Shown: positions 58,444-64,000 of the stretch, piece after piece
How positions within the stretch are numbered: the stretch's first letter is position 1
How the letters are laid out: each line of letters begins with the position of its first letter
From: Novosphingopyxis baekryungensis DSM 16222
GTDB taxonomy: Bacteria > Pseudomonadota > Alphaproteobacteria > Sphingomonadales > Sphingomonadaceae
Assembly (NCBI RefSeq): GCF_000420305.1
Contig: NZ_ATUR01000002.1
Coordinates: 558,001 to 622,000, forward strand
Direction of reading: 5' to 3'
DNA length: 64,000 nucleotides
Notes under the pieces: model-generated
Seen by the model: only the letters and a program-made list of their open reading frames with translations
Databases searched by the model: none
What the model was told of the DNA's origin: nothing
Position numbers and translations under genes: made by a program

Positions 58444-58979
58444 GCCGGCACGCCCGCCAGCACATGATCCAGCGCCTGTTCGAAGGCGGCAAAAGTGGCC
58501 GCGGCGCCCTTTTCGATGGCGCGCCGTTCTTCATCATCCGGCCCAAGCGCGTCGAGCTGCGCCACGAGTGTGCGCCAGTGCGCCTCATGGCTGCGGTCGG
58601 CCAGATAATGGTCACTGCGCCCGGCGTCCGGCGCTTCCTTGCCCCAATAATCGCCGCGCTGGATCAGCCTGTTGCCGAGGCGCGATCCGAGCAGGATATA
58701 GGCAATGCCCAGCGGATGCTGCGGTCTGGCCAGAGCGGGCGGCACGAAATCGTCCTGCGCCAAGCCAAGCGCTGCGGCGTCTTTTTCCAGCAAGGCGCTC
58801 AAATGCGTGTCGGCGACAAGCGGACAGTCGGCAAGCTGCGCTTCTGCGGCGCGCGCGGCCAGGCGATGCGCCTGAATGAACCGCGCATAATCGCCCCGAT
58901 CGGCAAGATCGAGCTTGCCGAATGCGGCATCGATGCTGTCGTGCAAAGCAGCCGTATTCCGGCGAAGATCAAAACGCAT
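58440..58979 (-). CDS. bphO: Biliverdin-producing haem oxygenase BphO
   Basis: 179 aa from the ATG at 58979; the 16 codons possible upstream are not conserved. The N-terminal helix RRNTAALHDSIDAAFG places the proximal haem ligand at His13, and ARPQHPLGIAYILLGSRLGN corresponds to the distal helix (LGxxYVxEGSxLGG region) of phytochrome-associated haem oxygenases. It cleaves haem to biliverdin, the chromophore of the phytochrome encoded immediately downstream in the same operon (ATGA overlap). Confidence 0.9.
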   Translation of the reverse strand: MRFDLRRNTAALHDSIDAAFGKLDLADRGDYARFIQAHRLAARAAEAQLADCPLVADTHLSALLEKDAAALGLAQDDFVPPALARPQHPLGIAYILLGSRLGNRLIQRGDYWGKEAPDAGRSDHYLADRSHEAHWRTLVAQLDALGPDDEERRAIEKGAAATFAAFEQALDHVLAGVPA

Positions 58980-59095
58980 ACAGTCTTCTAGATAATGGAC
59001 GGGGGCGAAACAACTGCTCCATGTCAACTTTGCCTAAGCTGAACGGAACCGTCGCGTTGCTGGACTATCGGCGTCCAACCGCATAATCGCGCGGC

Positions 59096-60670
59096 ATGAC
59101 GATCCATCCTTCCGATTCCATCCTTATTGTCGATTTCGGCAGCCAGGTTACCCAGCTCATCGCCCGCCGCGTGCGCGAGGCCGGGGTCTATTCCGAAATT
59201 GCGCCCTTCAACGCTGCGCAAGAGGCGTTCGAACGGATGAAGCCCGCCGGCATCATCCTGTCGGGCAGCCCGGCCTCCGTCCCGGACGATGGCAGCCCGC
59301 GCGCGCCGCAATGCCTGTTCGACAGCGGCCTGCCGATCCTGGGCATCTGCTATGGCCAGCAGGTGATGAGCGAACAGCTGGGCGGCACGGTTGCGCCGGG
59401 CGGCGCGGATGGGGAGCGCAGTGGCGAATTCGGCCGCGCCTTCATCACCGTGTCCGAACCCTGCGTGCTGTTCGAAGGATTATGGGAGGTCGGCGAACGG
59501 CATCAGGTGTGGATGAGCCATGGCGACAAGGTGACCGAATTTGCGCCGGGCTTTCGCATCGTCGCGACCACCGAGGGCGCGCCCTTCGCGCTGATCGCCA
59601 ATGACGCGCGCCGCTATTATGGCACGCAGTTCCACCCCGAGGTGGTGCACACGCCGGACGGCGCCAAGCTGATTGCCAATTTCGTGCGCCATGTCTGCGG
59701 GCTGGCGGGCGACTGGACCATGGCCGAATTCCGCGCCACCAAGATCGCCGACATCCGCGCGCAGGTGGGCGATGGCAAGGTCATCTGCGGCCTTAGCGGC
59801 GGCGTCGACAGCGCGGTGGCTGCCGTGCTGATCCATGAGGCGATCGGCGACCAGCTGACCTGCGTATTCGTGGACCACGGCCTGCTGCGCACCAAGGAGC
59901 GCGAACAGGTGGAGACCCTGTTCCGCGACAGCTACAATATCCCGCTGGTGGTGGTGGACGCCGAGGCCATGTTCCTGGACGGGCTGGCCGGAGAGACCGA
60001 CCCGGAGAAGAAGCGCAAATTCATCGGCAAGACCTTCATCGACGTGTTCGAGGCGGAGGCCAGGAAGATCGGCGGCGCGGATTTTCTGGCGCAGGGCACG
60101 CTATATCCCGACGTGATCGAATCGGTATCCTTCACCGGCGGTCCCTCGGTCACGATCAAATCCCACCATAATGTCGGCGGCCTGCCCGAACGCATGAACA
60201 TGCAGCTGGTCGAGCCCTTGCGCGAACTGTTCAAGGACGAGGTCCGCGACCTGGGCCGGGAGCTTGGCTTGCCGGACGCCTTTGTGGGCCGCCATCCATT
60301 CCCCGGCCCCGGCCTCGCCATCCGCATTCCGGGCGAAGTGACCAAGGAGCGCTGCGACATCCTGCGCAAGGCGGACGCCATCTATCTCGAGGAAATCCGC
60401 AAGGCCGGGCTGTACGATGCGATCTGGCAGGCCTTTGCCGTGCTGCTGCCGGTCAAGACCGTCGGCGTGATGGGCGATCACCGCACCTATGACAATGTCT
60501 GCGGCTTGCGCGCCGTCACGAGCACCGACGGCATGACCGCCGATGTATATCCTTTCGATGGCGCCTTTCTGAGCGCGGTCGCGACCCGGATCGTGAATGA
60601 GGTGAATGGCATCAACCGCGTGGTGTATGACTATACGTCGAAGCCGCCGGGCACGATCGAATGGGAGTGA
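59096..60670 (+). CDS. guaA: GMP synthase (glutamine-hydrolysing)
   Basis: 524 aa, standard length. The N-terminal class I amidotransferase has GICYGQQ (nucleophile Cys) and [14 protein letters not shown] (His, Glu). The ATP-pyrophosphatase has the P-loop [14 protein letters not shown], and the C-terminal dimerisation domain contains [13 protein letters not shown] and ends KPPGTIEWE. It converts XMP to GMP. The 116-nt gap to the divergent bphO holds no visible riboswitch. Confidence 0.97.
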   Translation: MTIHPSDSILIVDFGSQVTQLIARRVREAGVYSEIAPFNAAQEAFERMKPAGIILSGSPASVPDDGSPRAPQCLFDSGLPILGICYGQQVMSEQLGGTVAPGGADGERSGEFGRAFITVSEPCVLFEGLWEVGERHQVWMSHGDKVTEFAPGFRIVATTEGAPFALIANDARRYYGTQFHPEVVHTPDGAKLIANFVRHVCGLAGDWTMAEFRATKIADIRAQVGDGKVICGLSGGVDSAVAAVLIHEAIGDQLTCVFVDHGLLRTKEREQVETLFRDSYNIPLVVVDAEAMFLDGLAGETDPEKKRKFIGKTFIDVFEAEARKIGGADFLAQGTLYPDVIESVSFTGGPSVTIKSHHNVGGLPERMNMQLVEPLRELFKDEVRDLGRELGLPDAFVGRHPFPGPGLAIRIPGEVTKERCDILRKADAIYLEEIRKAGLYDAIWQAFAVLLPVKTVGVMGDHRTYDNVCGLRAVTSTDGMTADVYPFDGAFLSAVATRIVNEVNGINRVVYDYTSKPPGTIEWE

Positions 60671-60751
60671 TCCGGCGGCATGCGATCATTTGTGGGATGA
60701 TGGCGGCCGAATCACTCGGCACCGCGAGGGGCCGCCGCGCATTGGGCTGAT

Positions 60752-61456
60752 ATGCAACTCGCTCTCGGCTCCGATCCGCGCACCGATAGTCTGCGCCGCA
60801 CCCAAATGGTGCTGATAGAGCGGTTCGGACGCATCGAGCGGCAGCATGCCAAGCGGTACGATCCGGTCTGGACGCTGGTGCAGGGCGTGATCGGTGCACG
60901 CAGCAGGACCGAGATTTCCGACGCCGCGACCGACCGGCTGCTGGCGCGCTTTGGCAGCTGGGAGCAGGTCGCCGAGGCACCGGTGGCGGAGCTGACGGCG
61001 GAGCTGGCCACGCAAACTTTCCCCGAACAATCCGCCACACGGCTCAAGGCCTGCCTGCAGAGCATCATGGCCGAGCGCGGCGAGGTGGATCTGCGGCATC
61101 TGTCCAATTTGCCGACCATCGCTGCCATGCTATGGCTGGAAACGCTGCCCGGTGTGGCGCGCAAGATCAGCGCGGGCATCATGAACACATCGCATTTCGC
61201 GCGCCGCGTGGTGGTGATCGACAGCCATCACCGCCGCATCGTGCAGCGCATGGGGCTGGTGCCGCCAAAGGCGGACACAGCGCGCGCCTATGATGCACTC
61301 ATGCCGATCATGCCGGATGAATGGGACGCGCCGGAGATCGACCAGCATCATCTGCTCATGAAGAAGCTGGGTCAGACGCTGTGCCGCCCGTCCAGCATGG
61401 CCTGTGCGGAATGTCCGGTGCGCGCCGATTGCCAGACAGGAGCGCAAGAATGCTGA
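60752..61456 (+). CDS. Endonuclease III-like HhH-GPD DNA glycosylase (paralogue)
   Basis: 234 aa. The helix-hairpin-helix LPGVARKISAGIM holds the lysine of bifunctional glycosylases, VIDSHHRRI supplies the catalytic Asp, and the C-terminal C-x6-C-x2-C-x5-C (LCRPSSMACAECPVRADC) should bind a 4Fe-4S cluster. The first half is more divergent than in canonical Nth (GVIGARSRTEISDAATDRLL aligns with the usual LSAQTTD segment). It probably removes a different set of damaged bases. The next gene, a second Nth-like protein, overlaps its stop by 7 nt. Confidence 0.88.
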   Translation: MQLALGSDPRTDSLRRTQMVLIERFGRIERQHAKRYDPVWTLVQGVIGARSRTEISDAATDRLLARFGSWEQVAEAPVAELTAELATQTFPEQSATRLKACLQSIMAERGEVDLRHLSNLPTIAAMLWLETLPGVARKISAGIMNTSHFARRVVVIDSHHRRIVQRMGLVPPKADTARAYDALMPIMPDEWDAPEIDQHHLLMKKLGQTLCRPSSMACAECPVRADCQTGAQEC

Positions 61457-62118
61457 ACGACACCGACGTCGAGACCATATTCGAACGGCTGCGCGATGCC
61501 ATGCCGGGGCGCACGGCGGACGCCAAGGGGCCGAAGGACCAGCCCAGCCCGTTCCGCAGCTGTATCGGCTGCATGCTCTCCGCACAGTCGCTCGATCGCA
61601 ATACCGCGGCGGCGACCACCGCGCTGTTTAAGCTGGCCACCACGCCGGAGGCGATGCTGGCGCTCGACGATGCGACCATAGCCGCCGCGATCAAGCCGTG
61701 CGGGCTGTATAATATGAAGGCGCGCAACATTCGCAAATTCTGCGAAACGTTGATCGGCGAACATGGCGGGGTGGTGCCGGACACGCGCGAAGGCCTGCTG
61801 AAAATGCCCGGCATCGGCCGCAAATGCGCCGATATCGTGATGAGCTTCACCTTCGATGCCGACGTGATCGCGGTCGACACCCATGTCCACCGCGTCTGCA
61901 ACCGCATCGGCCTGACCGATGCCAAGACCGCAGACAAGACCGCCGAGCAGCTGGTCGACCGCGCACCGGACTGGGCCCACCGCGATGGCCATTTCTGGCT
62001 CATCCAGTTCGGCAAACGCATCTGCGTGGCGCGCAGTCCGAAATGCGATATCTGCCCTGTGTCCGATCTGTGCGAATGCTATGCGGCGCAGCAGACTGAA
62101 AAGGATCTCGATGAATGA
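61450..62118 (+). CDS. Endonuclease III-family DNA glycosylase/AP lyase
   Basis: 222 aa from the ATG at 61450. CMLSAQSLDRNTAAATTALF matches the LSAQ-TD region of Nth. The hairpin LLKMPGIGRKCADIVMSF carries the catalytic Lys and IAVDTHVHRVCNRIGL the catalytic Asp; ICVARSPKCDICPVSDLC is the iron-sulfur motif. It acts on oxidised pyrimidines. It is translationally coupled to the upstream paralogue and to the downstream ArsC/Spx-like gene (ATGA overlap), giving a three-gene operon. Confidence 0.92.
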   Translation: MLNDTDVETIFERLRDAMPGRTADAKGPKDQPSPFRSCIGCMLSAQSLDRNTAAATTALFKLATTPEAMLALDDATIAAAIKPCGLYNMKARNIRKFCETLIGEHGGVVPDTREGLLKMPGIGRKCADIVMSFTFDADVIAVDTHVHRVCNRIGLTDAKTADKTAEQLVDRAPDWAHRDGHFWLIQFGKRICVARSPKCDICPVSDLCECYAAQQTEKDLDE

Positions 62119-62462
62119 CAGTCACCGTTTACGGCATTCCCAATTGCGACACGATCAAAAAGGCACGCAAATGGCTGGAGGGGCATGATGTCGCCTATGC
62201 ATTTCACGATTATAAGAAAGCCGGGATCGACGAGCCGCAGCTGACGCGATGGATCGAGGCAGTCGGCTGGGAGCCGCTGCTGAACAAGCGCGGCACCACC
62301 TATCGCAAGCTGTCCGATGACGACAAGGCGGATATCGACGCGGCCAAGGCGGCGCGGCTAATGGCGGCGAATCCGTCGATGATCAAACGCCCGGTGGTCG
62401 AAGGGGCGGGGGATCTGATCGTGGGTTTCGATGAACAGGTTTACGCGGACCGCCTAACCTGA
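62115..62462 (+). CDS. ArsC/Spx-like thioredoxin-fold protein (YffB type)
   Basis: 115 aa. The N-terminus VYGIPNCDTIKKARKWL carries a single active-site Cys (no CXXC), as in the YffB/Spx branch of the ArsC family, and LLNKRGTTYRKLSDDDKADI with NPSMIKRPVVE completes the family pattern. Real arsenate reductase activity is doubtful because no ars genes are nearby; glutathione-linked thiol reduction is more likely. Last gene of the nth operon. Confidence 0.9.
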   Translation: MTVTVYGIPNCDTIKKARKWLEGHDVAYAFHDYKKAGIDEPQLTRWIEAVGWEPLLNKRGTTYRKLSDDDKADIDAAKAARLMAANPSMIKRPVVEGAGDLIVGFDEQVYADRLT

Positions 62463-62647
62463 GATCGGCGCTATGGCCGCTGTCCTACACGGGATGCATT
62501 GCGCTAGGCCACCGGCCATGCCCGCCTGTCGGTTCCTTCACTCCCCATCTGCACATGGAGGCCGTTGCGGGATGTGTTTTTCCAGAAGACGTATCGGGAC
62601 CATCGTGAACTTATTCAGCTTCAGGGCCCAAATATGAACGGCCGGCC

Positions 62648-63508
62648 ATGAACGGCACGGTGCTGGCGATCCTGCTCGGCCTATGTTCCGCGGTCACTTT
62701 GGCGGCGGCCAATTACAGCGTGAAGGCGGGCAGCGACATATTGGCCAGCCGTGCCATATTGCAGGGCAGTGCCTCTGTGCTGATGTTGCCGGTGGTGCTG
62801 TTTCTCGTGCCCGCACCGACGCCCGCTTTATGGGGCGCCCTGGCGATCACGGTGCCGGTGCATTTTCTCTACCAGCTGGCCCTGATCGGCGCGCTGAAGC
62901 ATGGCGATCTCAGCCTGGTGTTCCCGATCATGCGCGGCGGCGCACCGATGCTGACGGGGATCAGCGCCTTTCTGCTGCTGGGCGAGCGTTTGTCCGGCCT
63001 GGAGATGACGGGGCTTGCCGTGGCGACTGGGGCGGTAATCCTGTTTGCCTTGCCGCCGCGCGGCGTAAGGCTGGCGGCGCATCCGGATCGGCGGGCGCTG
63101 GGGCTGGCCTTGCTGACGGCCAGCGGCATCGCGCTGTATAATGTCACCGATGCGCGCGGCGTCCGGCTGGCGGGCAATCCTTTCAGCTTCATCGCCTGGC
63201 TGTTTTTGTTCGATTGTGTGGGCATATTGGCGCTGACACTGGTGCGGCGGCGCGGGCAATTGATGGAGGCGGTTCGGCTGCGCTGGCGCTATGGTGTGGC
63301 GGGCGGTGTCTTGTCGGTCCTGAGCTATGGCGCGGCGCTTTATGCCTTTACGCTGATGGAGACGGCCAAGGTCTCCGCGCTGCGCGAAACATCGGTGCTG
63401 TTCGGCGCGTTGCTGGGCGCGGTGCTGCTGAAGGAAGGCTTGGGGCCGCGCCGGATCATGGCCGCGCTGGTTCTGGTGGCGGGGCTGGCGCTCATGCAGC
63501 TGGGGTGA
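62648..63508 (+). CDS. EamA/DMT-family inner-membrane transporter
   Basis: 286 aa with ten hydrophobic segments arranged as two EamA repeats. The first contains GDLSLVFPIMRGGAPMLTGI and the second AKVSALRETSVLFGALLGAVL, the paired motif near helices 3-4 and 8-9 of DMT exporters. The substrate is unknown. The gene stands 185 nt after the ArsC-like gene and is followed after 64 nt by the DUF427 gene. Confidence 0.9.
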   Translation: MNGTVLAILLGLCSAVTLAAANYSVKAGSDILASRAILQGSASVLMLPVVLFLVPAPTPALWGALAITVPVHFLYQLALIGALKHGDLSLVFPIMRGGAPMLTGISAFLLLGERLSGLEMTGLAVATGAVILFALPPRGVRLAAHPDRRALGLALLTASGIALYNVTDARGVRLAGNPFSFIAWLFLFDCVGILALTLVRRRGQLMEAVRLRWRYGVAGGVLSVLSYGAALYAFTLMETAKVSALRETSVLFGALLGAVLLKEGLGPRRIMAALVLVAGLALMQLG

Positions 63509-63572
63509 AGCGGAGCGAATGGGGCAGGGCGGCGTTGTCTGCGCCAAGAGACCGGAACAAAGGAACGATGTG

Positions 63573-63854
63573 ATGAAGGCTATTTGGAAAGACCAGATCC
63601 TGGCGCAGAGCGACGATACCGTGATGGTGGAAGGCAATCACTATTTTCCGGCAGACAGCCTGGATATGCGCTATTTCAAGGATAGCGACACCACCAGCGT
63701 CTGCCCGTGGAAGGGCACCGCATCCTACAAGTCCGTCATGGTCGACGGGGCAATCAACAAGGACGCGGCCTGGTATTATCCCACGCCGAAGGAGGCCGCG
63801 TCCGAGATCGCCGGCCATTATGCCTTCTGGAAAGATGTTGAGGTAAGCGCTTGA
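63573..63854 (+). CDS. DUF427 domain protein
   Basis: 93 aa from the ATG at 63573, with AAAGGA about 9 nt upstream. The sequence KAIWKDQILAQSDDTVMVEG, HYFPADSLDM, TSVCPWKGTASYKSVMVDG and DAAWYYPTPKEAA is the compact DUF427 fold throughout. The conserved CPWKG-x-A-x-Y motif is intact. The biochemical role of the family is unknown. Its stop overlaps the TTG start of the GDPD lipoprotein gene. Confidence 0.92.
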   Translation: MKAIWKDQILAQSDDTVMVEGNHYFPADSLDMRYFKDSDTTSVCPWKGTASYKSVMVDGAINKDAAWYYPTPKEAASEIAGHYAFWKDVEVSA

Positions 63855-64000
63855 AATGGAATGCCCGCGGCCTTGCGCTGTTCGCGCCCTTGCTGCTCGG
63901 CGCGTGCGCGACGACGGATGTCGCCACCCCCATGACGGCGCGCGCAATGCCTGATTTTGCCATCATCGCCCATCGCGGCGCCAGCGGAGAGCGCCCGGAA
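63851..64000 (+). CDS. Glycerophosphodiester phosphodiesterase lipoprotein (5' part only)
   Basis: 50 codons before the window ends, starting at a TTG that overlaps the DUF427 stop (TTGA). The leader LKWNARGLALFAPLLLGAC is a lipoprotein signal with lipobox LLGAC. It is followed by FAIIAHRGASGERPE, the start of the GDPD catalytic domain with the HRG-x5-PE motif that binds Ca2+ and the phosphodiester. The full enzyme would hydrolyse glycerophosphodiesters to glycerol-3-phosphate outside the cytoplasm. Confidence 0.82.
   Translation, partial: MKWNARGLALFAPLLLGACATTDVATPMTARAMPDFAIIAHRGASGERPE

Noticed and set aside
62115-62462. Arsenate reductase function for the ArsC-family protein
   Set aside because: It has a single N-terminal Cys and YffB/Spx-like motifs, and no arsR, arsB or acr3 is nearby, so arsenic resistance is not supported.

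Overview
The window is high-GC and gene-dense. It reads as a chromosomal segment of an alphaproteobacterium, most probably a sphingomonad. The clues are large TonB-dependent receptors with a carboxypeptidase-like N-terminal domain, a GTA-type 3TM holin, an HWE-kinase bacteriophytochrome, short-Q-loop cytochrome bd with its DUF2474 peptide, and a probable sphingolipid headgroup operon. The taxon is inferred from gene content; no marker search was possible.

Layout. 1-4979 (minus) is a tightly overlapping lipid operon: two CDP-glycerol-type phosphotransferase paralogues, a DAG/ceramide-kinase-like enzyme, a Tam41-like nucleotidyltransferase and an NTP transferase cut by the window edge. A Wzx/MATE-like flippase is divergent from it (5073-6377). 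6462-7827 holds a small lipoprotein, an orphan holin and a decayed sulfotransferase. 7889-12710 is a copper-resistance island: csoR, a DUF305 protein and a glutaredoxin-MauE fusion face copA-copB across a CsoR-type palindrome. 12886-26118 is a glycan-utilisation locus: SGNH hydrolase, GH3, LacI regulator, TonB receptor, GH144-type endo-glucanase, a 1045-aa multidomain putative glycosidase and an esterase. I propose that it serves acyl-decorated beta-1,2-glucans.

26547-34088 carries an M14 peptidase, a cyanide-insensitive-type bd oxidase (cydA, cydB, DUF2474), a polysaccharide-deacetylase pseudogene and katG. 34.2-41.6 kb is visibly richer in AT and looks acquired. It starts with an IS3-type transposase scrap, carries a four-gene chaperone-usher pilus operon (SCPU pilin, chaperone, usher, tip) and a divergent orphan LuxR regulator, and ends at a tRNA-Gln.

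41.7-64 kb is core-like: ilvE, a MarR regulator, hisE, a HIT protein, an NSS transporter, an MFS efflux pump, dinB, a fasciclin lipoprotein, a GN-rich secreted protein, gyrB, an M20 peptidase, an acyl-CoA-synthetase-like enzyme, bphP-bphO, guaA, two tandem endonuclease III paralogues, an ArsC/Spx-like protein, a DMT transporter, a DUF427 protein and the start of a GDPD lipoprotein. No CRISPR array, rRNA, intact insertion sequence or prophage was seen.
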